Of a DNA stretch of 5,058 nucleotides, positions 1 to 5,058 are shown in pieces (the stretch's first letter is position 1; every line of letters begins with the position of its first letter). The DNA comes from Hyphomicrobiaceae bacterium (GTDB lineage: Bacteria; Pseudomonadota; Alphaproteobacteria; Rhizobiales; Hyphomicrobiaceae). Location: NCBI GenBank assembly GCA_017353825.1, contig JAFMSC010000343.1:1-5058 (forward strand), in the 5' to 3' direction. Below the pieces are notes generated by a model. That model was not told the DNA's origin, did no database searches, and worked only from the letters and a program-made list of their open reading frames with translations. Position numbers and translations under genes: made by a program.

Positions 1-1
1 C

Positions 2-55
2 CGCATCTGGACGGCCGAGCGCGACCGCGTCATGTGGGCGGCGCTGCAGGGCTAG
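2..55 (+). CDS. 3' end of an unidentified gene (partial)
   Basis: Reading from base 2 gives RIWTAERDRVMWAALQG and then a TAG stop. The rest of the gene lies before the window. The amino-acid mix (two Trp, charged helix-like stretch) looks like a real protein end rather than random translation, but 17 residues are too few to name a family. It converges on the FAH gene: 85 bases separate the two stop codons. I found no convincing intrinsic terminator in that gap, only a 7-bp inverted match (tgttgga at 74-80 with tccaaca at 130-136) with a very long loop. It could also be a chance open end. Confidence 0.35.
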   Translation, partial: RIWTAERDRVMWAALQG

Positions 56-140
56 CGCAGGTGTCGGGGTGGTTGTTGGAGCCACTGGGAAAGGGTGGAG
101 TTCGAATTGCCTGATTGCCGATACCCAAATCCAACACCCG

Positions 141-1076
141 CTAGGGCTTCAGCACCCGGTTGCGCAGTACCCCGATCTTCTCGATCTCCAGCTCGACCAC
201 GTCGCCGTGCTTGAGCCGCTTGCCGAGTTCCAGGCCGCAGCCGGTGCCGACGGTGCCCGAGCCGATCACCTCGCCGGCATAGAGGGTCTCGGAATTGGAG
301 ATGTGGGCGAGGATCGACGACCACTTGTGGTGCATGTCGCGCGAGTTGCCGCCGCCCCAGCGCTCGCCGTTGACGCGGGCCTCCATGGCGAGGCCGTGCG
401 GGTCGCCGACCTCGTCCGCGGTGACGATCCAGGGGCCCAGCGCGTTGCCGGTGTCGAAGTCCTTTCCCTTGGCCGGGCCCAGCTGGCCGGCCATCTCCAC
501 GTACTGCGCGTCGCGGGCCGAGAAGTCGTTGAAGATGGTGAAGCCGAAGACGTGCTCCATGGCCCGGTCGGGCTCGATGTCCTTGCCGGTCTTGCCGATC
601 ACCGCGGCCAGCTCCAGCTCGAAGTCCATCCACTGGGAGTAGCGCGGCCAGGTGACATCGCCATCGTGGCCGATGCAGCTCAATCGGTTGGCCTTGTAGT
701 AGATCGGCTGCCGGAACCACACGTCGGGGAACGGCCGCTTGACACCGGTTCGCTCCTCGAAGCGCGCGATGGCGTTGCGCAGGTGCAGCTCGAAGGCCAG
801 GCAGTCGCGCATTTGCCGGGGCTCGGGAAGAGGCGCCAGCAGTCGGACCGACGCGAGGGGCAGCGCTGCCTCGGAGGGCCACTGCTCGGCGAGCCTGCGC
901 GCCGCCTCGAGGCCGGGGGCGGCGAAATCGATGAGTGCCAGCATGCTGGCGAATGCCGGATGACGCTGACCGAGGACGCGCTCGGAGGCGTTGGCAAGGT
1001 CGAGGATCAGCCCTCGGGCGGTGTCGACCAGCCCGACGCCCGCGTGACCGCCGCGGTTGAAGGTGGCGAGTTTCAT
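141..1076 (-). CDS. Fumarylacetoacetate hydrolase (FAH) family protein
   Basis: A 311-residue soluble enzyme of the FAH superfamily, whose members hydrolyse, decarboxylate or isomerise keto- or diketo-acids, often late in aromatic catabolism, using a divalent metal. Residues 1-80 form the variable N-terminal domain; the catalytic fold runs from about 90 to 309. Seen in order: the acidic metal pair E153 and E155 in DFELELAAVIGK, D184 in NDFSARD, K205 in GKDFDTGNALGPW, the VNGE motif at 235-238, and the closing TLYAGEVIGSGTVGTGCG (264-281), all family hallmarks. The catalytic set looks complete. The ATG has a good ribosome site, CAGGAG, 7 bases upstream (1084-1089). It lies downstream of the cyclase gene on the same strand, with a 321-base gap, so it may share that transcript or have its own control through the hairpin at 1109-1141. 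Family assignment is firm. The substrate is unknown: FAH hydrolases, hydratases, isomerases and oxaloacetate decarboxylases share this fold and these residues. Confidence 0.93.
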   Translation of the reverse strand: MKLATFNRGGHAGVGLVDTARGLILDLANASERVLGQRHPAFASMLALIDFAAPGLEAARRLAEQWPSEAALPLASVRLLAPLPEPRQMRDCLAFELHLRNAIARFEERTGVKRPFPDVWFRQPIYYKANRLSCIGHDGDVTWPRYSQWMDFELELAAVIGKTGKDIEPDRAMEHVFGFTIFNDFSARDAQYVEMAGQLGPAKGKDFDTGNALGPWIVTADEVGDPHGLAMEARVNGERWGGGNSRDMHHKWSSILAHISNSETLYAGEVIGSGTVGTGCGLELGKRLKHGDVVELEIEKIGVLRNRVLKP

Positions 1077-1108
1077 TCGGCTACTCCTGAACGGCGCCAG
1101 CGCCAGGG

Positions 1109-1141
1109 CGGATTACGGGTCTTCTCCCCAAGACTAATCCG
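1109..1141 (-). promoter_or_regulatory. Stem-loop in the leader of the FAH gene
   Basis: On the plus strand cggatta (1109-1115) pairs with taatccg (1135-1141), and inside it gtctt (1119-1123) pairs with aagac (1130-1134). This gives a 12-bp stem with a 3-base bulge (1116-1118) and a 6-base loop (1124-1129). In the minus-strand transcript the loop reads GGGGAG, which is purine-rich. It sits about 32 bases upstream of the FAH start codon and 19 bases beyond its ribosome site. No run of T follows in the minus direction, so a simple intrinsic terminator is unlikely. It could be a leader RNA structure, an mRNA-stabilising hairpin or a dyad operator; sequence alone does not decide. Confidence 0.6.
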
Positions 1142-1220
1142 GCCTACCTCGTTTCGCGGCTATTGCACCAGCCTGAGCCACGAAGCGCTAGGCAGGTGGT
1201 GAAGGCCGTCGCGCGACAGC

Positions 1221-1368
1221 GCGAAATCGCTCCGGGGTTGCTTGCTCTCGACATGTTTCTTGATCACCGACGGTGGGCGCCACACGAGATGGTTGAATGC
1301 GAGCGTGACCAAAACAGCGGCTTGCCCCCGTAACACATAGTTGAGCGGATCGGCGAAATCGTGCCGGG
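1221..1368. repeat. Pair of imperfect 16-bp direct repeats
   Basis: The stretch at 1221-1236 (gcgaaatcgctccggg) recurs at 1353-1368 with 14 of 16 bases identical. The copies are 132 bases apart, an exact multiple of three. Read on the minus strand in the open frame that ends at 1160, both copies encode R-x-D-F-A. This may be a relic of an internal duplication or a decayed coding segment, or chance in a GC-rich region. Confidence 0.4.
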
Positions 1369-1397
1369 TCAGCGGCGACGAGATGGTCTTGGCTGGT

Positions 1398-2174
1398 TCA
1401 TTCCTCGATGATGGCCACGGCGCGAGTCCAGCCGGCGGAGGCTGCCTTGATCTTCACCGGAAAGCACGCGACCTTGAAGCCGGTGGCGGGCAGCGTCTCC
1501 AGATTGGAGAGCTTCTCGATGTGGCAGTAGCCGATCTCGCGACCCGACTTGTGACCCTCCCAGATCAGCCCGGCGTTTCCGCTCTCGGCGTACTTCTTGG
1601 CAGTGTAGACAAACGGGGCGTCCCACGACCAGGCGTCGGTGCCGGTGATCTTCACCCCGCGCGAGGTGAGGTAGAGCGTCGCTTCCCGGCCCATGCCGCA
1701 GCCCGTGGGCACGTAGTCGGGCTGGCCATAGCGGGCGCCGGCGGCGGTGTTGACCAGCACAATCTCTAGCGGCTTCAGCGTGTGGCCAATGCGGGTGAGC
1801 TCCGCCTCAACGTCCGCGGAGGTGACGACATAGCCGTTGGGGAAGTGGCGGAAGTCGAGCTTCACGCCGGGCTGGAAGCACCACTCCAAAGGCACCTCGT
1901 CGATGGTGATGGCGCGCGTGCCCCCGTCCATGGTGGAGGCGAAATGCCAGGGCGCATCAAGGTGGGTGCCGTTGTGGGTGGTAATCTCCACGCGCTCGAT
2001 GGCCCAGCCCTCGCCGGCGGGAAGGTCGGCGGGCTGAAGGCCCGGGAAGAATGCGCACACCTGCGACGCGCTCTCCTTGTGGCCGATGTAGGCGACCCTG
2101 GGCTCCATGCCCGGCGGGTCAGACGCAACGTTGCTCTCAAGCGCGACCGAGATGTCGATGATTCGTGAGGCCAT
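1398..2174 (-). CDS. Cyclase family protein (KynB / isatin hydrolase-like metal hydrolase)
   Basis: A 258-residue cytoplasmic hydrolase of the cyclase family (Pfam PF04199), which includes kynurenine formamidase KynB and isatin hydrolase; these open amide or lactam bonds with Zn or Mn. The signature HNGTHLDAPWH is at 67-77, giving predicted metal ligands H67, H71, D73 and catalytic H77; H208 and E220 are the remaining conserved pair. Spacing (+4, +6, +10, then 12 between the late His and Glu) matches that of KynB as I recall it. The protein is about 50 residues longer than typical KynB (about 210) and close to isatin hydrolase size, with about 30 extra residues between the motif and H208. GTDAWSWD (178-185) is another conserved family segment. 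The ATG fits the usual family start, shortly before IIDIS, and has a GGGGGAG ribosome site 5 bases upstream (2180-2186). It is the first gene leftward from the shared regulatory region and divergent from the gntR gene, which makes it a likely target of that regulator. The substrate is not established. Confidence 0.92.
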   Translation of the reverse strand: MASRIIDISVALESNVASDPPGMEPRVAYIGHKESASQVCAFFPGLQPADLPAGEGWAIERVEITTHNGTHLDAPWHFASTMDGGTRAITIDEVPLEWCFQPGVKLDFRHFPNGYVVTSADVEAELTRIGHTLKPLEIVLVNTAAGARYGQPDYVPTGCGMGREATLYLTSRGVKITGTDAWSWDAPFVYTAKKYAESGNAGLIWEGHKSGREIGYCHIEKLSNLETLPATGFKVACFPVKIKAASAGWTRAVAIIEE

Positions 2175-2192
2175 GCTTGCTCCCCCTTGACC

Positions 2193-2255
2193 GGGTCAGA
2201 TCCTGCCGTCGGCGTTTGCGTTATTGTCCATCGGTGGAGGCCAGGGGTCTGATCC
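2193..2255. repeat. Two near-identical 11-mers in the cyclase leader
   Basis: gggtcagatcc (2193-2203) and gggtctgatcc (2245-2255) differ at one base and start 52 bases apart. The first overlaps the dyad tgaccgggtca, directly beside the cyclase ribosome site; the second lies inside a small hairpin (2232-2260, 6-bp stem, 17-base loop). They could be binding sites or remnants of a dispersed repeat. Chance is possible for so short a pair. Confidence 0.4.
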
Positions 2256-2306
2256 CACCGTTCCGTCCCGGACATGGCGCTGACCCGCACGTCCGGAATG
2301 ACATTC

Positions 2307-2335
2307 ATGTTTGTCCGCAAAACCGATTTTGTCGA
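2307..2335 (-). promoter_or_regulatory. Possible promoter for the cyclase gene
   Basis: On the minus strand TCGACA (2330-2335) matches the -35 consensus TTGACA at five of six bases. It is followed after 17 bases by AAACAT (2307-2312), a weak -10 with three of six matches. The -35 overlaps the near-palindrome at 2326-2341, so a protein bound there would block it. It would give a leader of roughly 125 bases. This is a consensus match only. Confidence 0.3.
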
Positions 2336-2341
2336 TAAAAT
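2311..2341 (+). promoter_or_regulatory. Possible promoter for the gntR gene
   Basis: TTGTCC (2311-2316; four of six to the -35 consensus) is followed after 17 bases by GATAAA (2334-2339; four of six) or after 19 by TAAAAT (2336-2341; five of six). The -10 lies inside the near-palindrome at 2326-2341, an arrangement that suits autorepression. It lies in the most AT-rich patch of the region, which favours it, but the match is moderate. Confidence 0.4.
2326..2341. promoter_or_regulatory. Near-palindromic candidate operator
   Basis: ATTTTGTCGATAAAAT is a 16-bp dyad in which seven of eight base pairs are symmetric, centred on TCGA between 2333 and 2334. Its core resembles the AT-flanked dyads bound by many GntR-family dimers. 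It overlaps candidate promoter elements of both divergent genes and lies 134 bases before the regulator's start codon. Assignment to the neighbouring GntR protein is inferred from position and symmetry. Confidence 0.5.
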
Positions 2342-2405
2342 TGTTTGCCGTCTGCGGGCGATGACGATAACCTCGCCATGAGGGATACGCCGCGCGGCTC
2401 CAATC

Positions 2406-2442
2406 GCATCGATGATTCGCATCGATGATTCGGATCGATGAT
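2406..2442. repeat. Tandem 13-bp repeats (about 2.9 units)
   Basis: The unit gcatcgatgattc occurs exactly twice (2406-2418, 2419-2431), followed by a partial third, ggatcgatgat (2432-2442). Each of the first two units contains the 8-bp palindrome catcgatg, and the junction forms a perfect inverted repeat with 7-bp arms (atcgatg 2408-2414, catcgat 2420-2426). The array ends 32 bases before the gntR start codon, downstream of the proposed gntR promoter. It may be a cooperative binding array, or simple slippage expansion. Confidence 0.75.
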
Positions 2443-2474
2443 AACGACACAAGCGCGCGCGCCGAGGGCAAGCC

Positions 2475-3284
2475 ATGGTAGCCCCGCTCGCCAAATCGGC
2501 CGAACCGGCAGGACCGGCCGCGGAGGCCACCGCGTCCGAGACGGCGCTGCGCCTCCTGCGGCGCGACATCGTCTCGGGCGCGCTCAAGCCCGGCAACAAG
2601 CTCAAGTTGCGCATCCTCAAGGAGCGCTACGGCATCGGGGGCAGTCCGATGCGCGAGGCCCTGGCGCAGCTCACAGCACAGGGCCTGGTGCACCAGTTGA
2701 GCCAAAAGGGCTTCCGCGTGCCGCCCCTCAGCGCTGCCCATCTCATGGACATCACGCACTCGCGCCAGTTGGTGGAGATCGAGGCGGTGAAGCTCGCCAT
2801 CGAGCACGCCGATGCCGCCTGGGAGGACGACATTGTCGCGAGCTTCCACCTTCTGGAACGCATGTTCCACCGCTTGCGTGGCGCCACCGCGCGCCCCGAC
2901 GTGCACGAACTCGAGAGCCGCCACCAGCGCTTCCATCGCGCGCTGCTCGCCGCCTGTCCGCTGCGCTCGGTCAGGGAGTTCTGCGACCAGCTCTATGTTC
3001 AGGCGACGCGGTATCGCCTACTGCTGAGGCGCTTCGCCCTCACTCGCGAGGTGGTCGTGGCCGAACATCGCATCCTGATGCGGGCGGTGCTCAGTCGCAA
3101 CAAGGTGGCCGCGGCGAAGGCGCTCAAGGCGCACATCCTCAATACCGCCGATATGCTGCAAGGCGAGCTGGCCCGCCAGTCGGCTGGCGCTCCGGCCCGG
3201 CGGAAGACCGCCGGCGCCAGCTCGCGCTCGCCGGATCGGGTAACACGACAAGGACAAAGGCGACAGCGGAGGCGGACGAGATGA
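2475..3284 (+). CDS. GntR family regulator, FadR/FCD subgroup
   Basis: A 269-residue DNA-binding regulator. A winged helix-turn-helix spans about residues 20-85, with the recognition segment SPMREAL (57-63) and the wing QKGFRVPPLS (77-86), both GntR hallmarks. The all-helical FCD ligand domain follows (about 92-232). Its likely metal or ligand-binding histidines are H150 and H154 in HQRFHRAL, H198 in EHRIL and H220 in KAHI; family members usually carry Asp or Asn where H150 sits. Residues 236-269 are an Arg-rich, low-complexity tail beyond the usual domain end. The ATG has a GAGGG site 6 bases upstream (2464-2468), and the frame is closed by a TAA at 2442-2444. FCD regulators typically respond to small organic acids and repress adjacent catabolic genes. 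Being divergent from the cyclase gene, it probably controls that gene and itself, and perhaps the FAH gene; the ligand is unknown. Confidence 0.92.
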   Translation: MVAPLAKSAEPAGPAAEATASETALRLLRRDIVSGALKPGNKLKLRILKERYGIGGSPMREALAQLTAQGLVHQLSQKGFRVPPLSAAHLMDITHSRQLVEIEAVKLAIEHADAAWEDDIVASFHLLERMFHRLRGATARPDVHELESRHQRFHRALLAACPLRSVREFCDQLYVQATRYRLLLRRFALTREVVVAEHRILMRAVLSRNKVAAAKALKAHILNTADMLQGELARQSAGAPARRKTAGASSRSPDRVTRQGQRRQRRRTR

Positions 3285-3482
3285 CCCCTTTCATCGTCAG
3301 CAGCCTTGCCGCAGGGACTGAGCGTCGGGATTAGACTCTCCCTTCGCGGTCAGAGGTTCAACCTTGAAGGTAGACGCCAAGGGGCTGTGACCTCGCTCAC
3401 CCAACGAGGCCTTTGACGACCTCTTAAGCAGTGCAACAACTGACCTCGTTTCACCCACAGAAAGCCCAACTCTGGCCGCATT

Positions 3483-3499
3483 GGGGCACACGATGCCCC
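3483..3499 (+). promoter_or_regulatory. GC hairpin upstream of tolQ
   Basis: ggggca (3483-3488) and tgcccc (3494-3499) form a perfect 6-bp stem with a 5-base loop. There is no following T run; GGGGCG comes next. It may be a rho-independent-like pause or a leader structure, but it is not a standard terminator. Confidence 0.4.
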
Positions 3500-3542
3500 G
3501 GGGCGTCAGGGCTGGAAGCGGTTAGGCAGGGGCGGCTTGGGA

Positions 3543-3563
3543 CGGGGCGACGGGGCCGCCCCG
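3543..3563 (+). promoter_or_regulatory. GC hairpin in the tolQ leader
   Basis: cggggcg (3543-3549) pairs perfectly with cgccccg (3557-3563), leaving a 7-base loop. It ends 46 bases before the tolQ ATG. The following bases (cctgttgcgctgttgct) have scattered T residues but no run, so termination is doubtful. Its strength and location make it a plausible structured 5' leader element. Confidence 0.45.
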
Positions 3564-3609
3564 CCTGTTGCGCTGTTGCTACAACCCGAGAACGAACGGG
3601 GCGACATAC

Positions 3610-4287
<678 letters not shown>

Positions 4288-4300
4288 GGCGGAGTCGGGC

Positions 4301-4777
4301 ATGGGCGTCAGCTCGCCGTCATCAAGGCCCGGAGGCGGTCGGCGCGGCCGGGCGCGCCGGCATACGCCGATGCACGAGATTAACGTCACGCCGTTCGTGG
4401 ATGTGATGCTCGTGCTGCTGATTATCTTTATGGTCACGGCGCCCCTGCTTCTGTCGGGGGTGCCGGTGGATTTGCCAAGCGTCAGAGGACAGTCGCTGAA
4501 TGTCAACCAGGAGCAGTTGACAGTGACCTTGGACCGTGAGGGACGGGTCTACCTTGGGTCGTCCGAAGAGCCGTTGGAGCTCGATCAGTTGGTGCAAAAG
4601 CTCAAGGCGATCGGCAAGAACGCCGAGGAGCAGACCATCCTGTTCCGCGGCGACCGGCTGGCTCAGTACGGACGTGTCTCGGAGGTGCTGAACGCCGTCA
4701 TCCAGGGCGGCTACAAGAAGTTCACGTTTGTGAGCGGTCCTGAGGAAATCCGGAAGGAGACCCAGAAGGCCAAGTAG
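4301..4777 (+). CDS. tolR: TolR, stator partner of TolQ
   Basis: A 158-residue inner-membrane protein with one transmembrane helix and a periplasmic domain of the ExbD/TolR family; it couples proton flow through TolQ to TolA and contacts peptidoglycan. The N-terminus (1-23) is basic and cytoplasmic, like that of E. coli TolR. EINVTPFVDVMLVLLIIFM (26-44) holds the essential proton-carrying aspartate, D34, equivalent to E. coli D23. The helix runs about 35-53 and VDLP (56-59) begins the periplasmic part. The closing segment, DRLAQYGRVSEVLNAVIQGGY (118-138), is the conserved ExbD/TolR fold region. The ATG has GGAG 6 bases upstream (4291-4294). It is tightly linked to tolQ and followed by tolA. 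An internal ATG at M24 is possible but would remove the basic leader. Confidence 0.94.
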   Translation: MGVSSPSSRPGGGRRGRARRHTPMHEINVTPFVDVMLVLLIIFMVTAPLLLSGVPVDLPSVRGQSLNVNQEQLTVTLDREGRVYLGSSEEPLELDQLVQKLKAIGKNAEEQTILFRGDRLAQYGRVSEVLNAVIQGGYKKFTFVSGPEEIRKETQKAK

Positions 4778-4798
4778 CAGCGTCAGCAACGAGCGGAC

Positions 4799-4807
4799 AG
4801 GAGCTTG
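4799..4807 (+). promoter_or_regulatory. Unusual start region of tolA
   Basis: AGGAG (4799-4803) is a strong ribosome-site core, but only one base separates it from the TTG (4805-4807) that best fits the protein's N-terminus. No ATG or GTG exists in frame between the tolR stop and the membrane anchor. A weaker purine stretch, gagcgga (4791-4797), lies at better spacing (7 bases). The start is therefore chosen mainly on protein similarity, and initiation may be inefficient. Confidence 0.55.
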
Positions 4808-5058
4808 CAGGTCGCACTCGCCATCTCGGTCCTCTTGCATCTCGCGATATTGGGCGGGGCCCTGTTCTCCCTCCACGCGCGGCAAGAATTGCGCGTGGCT
4901 GAGCCGGACCCCGTTGCCGTGGGCATGATCTCGCCTGGCGAGGCCACCAAAGTGCGCCAGGGGGTACGCACCGCCAAGCTCCTAGAGGCCGAGGCCAAGG
5001 AGAGCCCCAAGGGCGAGATAGCCAAGAAAGAGGCCCCGAGGACCAAGGTGGCCACGGC
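4805..5058 (+). CDS. tolA: TolA, N-terminal part (runs off the window)
   Basis: The first 84 codons of the inner-membrane protein that spans the periplasm and links the TolQR motor to Pal and TolB. Residues 3-23 form a single hydrophobic anchor. It contains S8 and H12 in S-x3-H spacing, the motif in the E. coli TolA anchor needed to respond to TolQR. The following region, PDPVAVGMISPGEATKVRQGV (34-54), resembles alphaproteobacterial TolA, and from about residue 58 the composition turns to Ala, Glu and Lys, as expected for the start of the long helical domain II. The C-terminal Pal/TolB-contact domain lies beyond the window. A TTG start is assumed, giving MQVALAISVLLH, like short-leader TolA proteins. 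The gene begins 27 bases after the tolR stop in the same frame. Its identity also rests on synteny with tolQ and tolR. Confidence 0.88.
   Translation, partial: MQVALAISVLLHLAILGGALFSLHARQELRVAEPDPVAVGMISPGEATKVRQGVRTAKLLEAEAKESPKGEIAKKEAPRTKVAT

Larger units (their letters stand above)
1077..1397. other. Intergenic region between the FAH and cyclase genes
   Basis: These 321 bases hold no gene I can support. The part next to the FAH start carries its ribosome site (1084-1089) and a hairpin (1109-1141). The rest (about 1160-1397) is less GC-rich than the flanking genes and contains an open minus-strand frame without an ATG, plus two pairs of direct repeats: a 16-bp imperfect pair (1221-1236, 1353-1368) and an exact 10-mer, acgagatggt (1284-1293, 1378-1387). 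I see no clear intrinsic terminator after the cyclase stop and no confident promoter for the FAH gene. Confidence 0.6.
2175..2474. promoter_or_regulatory. Divergent control region between cyclase and gntR genes
   Basis: These 300 bases separate two genes transcribed away from each other. The cyclase side (2175-2300) carries the ribosome site, a short dyad next to it (tgacc-g-ggtca, 2188-2198), two near-identical 11-mers and a small hairpin (cggtgg 2232-2237 with ccaccg 2255-2260). The middle (about 2300-2345) is a distinctly AT-rich patch with a near-palindrome and promoter-like hexamers in both directions. The gntR side carries a tandem array of 13-bp units (2406-2442) and the gntR ribosome site (2464-2468). 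An in-frame TAA at 2442-2444 rules out a longer GntR N-terminus. No RNA gene or real ORF is apparent. Confidence 0.7.
3285..3609. other. Intergenic leader between gntR and tolQ
   Basis: These 325 bases separate the catabolic module from the tol genes and should contain the tolQ promoter. A good -35 match, TTGACG (3413-3418), is present, but nothing near 17 bases downstream resembles a -10, so I do not call a promoter. Short nested dyads lie at 3354-3371 (aggtt-c-aacct, then acctt-g-aaggt), and two GC-rich hairpins occur at 3483-3499 and 3543-3563. No T-tract terminator follows gntR. No ybgC-like gene, which often precedes tolQ, is present, and I see no RNA gene. Confidence 0.6.

Noticed and set aside
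69..1202. Long open frame (377 codons) on the plus strand opposite the FAH gene
   Set aside because: It mirrors a gene with complete family motifs on the other strand. Its translation shows no recognisable domain and it exists because of GC-rich codon structure.
2378..2428. Possible 16-codon leader peptide before gntR
   Set aside because: No ribosome site precedes the ATG, and the frame mostly reads through the tandem repeats.
2406..2442. CRISPR-like array
   Set aside because: The 13-bp units are directly adjacent with no spacers, and no cas gene is present.
3353..3371. tRNA T-loop-like sequence (ggttcaa)
   Set aside because: No acceptor, D-arm or anticodon arm can be built around it; the bases are explained by short nested dyads.
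3297..3491. Minus-strand 64-codon frame in the gntR-tolQ gap
   Set aside because: It needs a GTG start, the nearest purine stretch is only 3 bases away and part of a hairpin, and I recognise no family. The translation looks passable, so a homology search could revive it.
3543..3563. Intrinsic terminator of gntR
   Set aside because: The stem is strong but no T run follows, and it is about 260 bases past the gntR stop, close to tolQ.
3568..3609. Upstream TTG start for tolQ adding 14 residues
   Set aside because: The added residues are unlike TolQ N-termini, and the ATG at 3610 gives near-standard family length.

Overview
The window looks like high-GC proteobacterial chromosome, most likely an alphaproteobacterium. 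The best pointer is the start of tolA: it opens directly into its membrane anchor and runs on into a periplasmic stretch of the kind I associate with Hyphomicrobiales-type TolA. This placement is by recognition, not by a search.

Layout. Bases 2-55 are the last 17 codons of an unidentified plus-strand gene. Facing it are two minus-strand enzyme genes: a fumarylacetoacetate hydrolase (FAH) family enzyme (141-1076) and, upstream of it, a cyclase-family metal-dependent hydrolase related to KynB and isatin hydrolase (1398-2174). The 321-bp gap between them holds a strong hairpin just upstream of the FAH gene and a patch of degenerate-looking sequence with imperfect direct repeats. A GntR-type regulator of the FCD subgroup (2475-3284) is divergent from the cyclase gene. 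The 300-bp region between them holds a near-palindrome overlapping plausible promoters for both directions, and a tandem array of 13-bp units. After a 325-bp leader with two GC hairpins comes a second, unrelated block on the plus strand: tolQ (3610-4287), tolR (4301-4777) and the first 84 codons of tolA (4805 to the window end).

How it works together. The first block reads as a small catabolic module: two hydrolases of families common in aromatic or keto-acid breakdown, with a divergent metabolite-responsive repressor-type regulator that probably controls itself and the enzymes. The substrate cannot be named from sequence. The second block is the inner-membrane motor of the Tol-Pal envelope system: TolQ and TolR form the proton-driven stator and TolA spans the periplasm. 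Key residues are visible in all three (two TM threonines in TolQ, the TM aspartate in TolR, the S-x3-H anchor motif in TolA).

I did not find a clearly undescribed system. The points most worth a second look are the gntR/cyclase control region, the hairpin before the FAH gene, the odd start of tolA, and the leftover open frame between the two enzymes.
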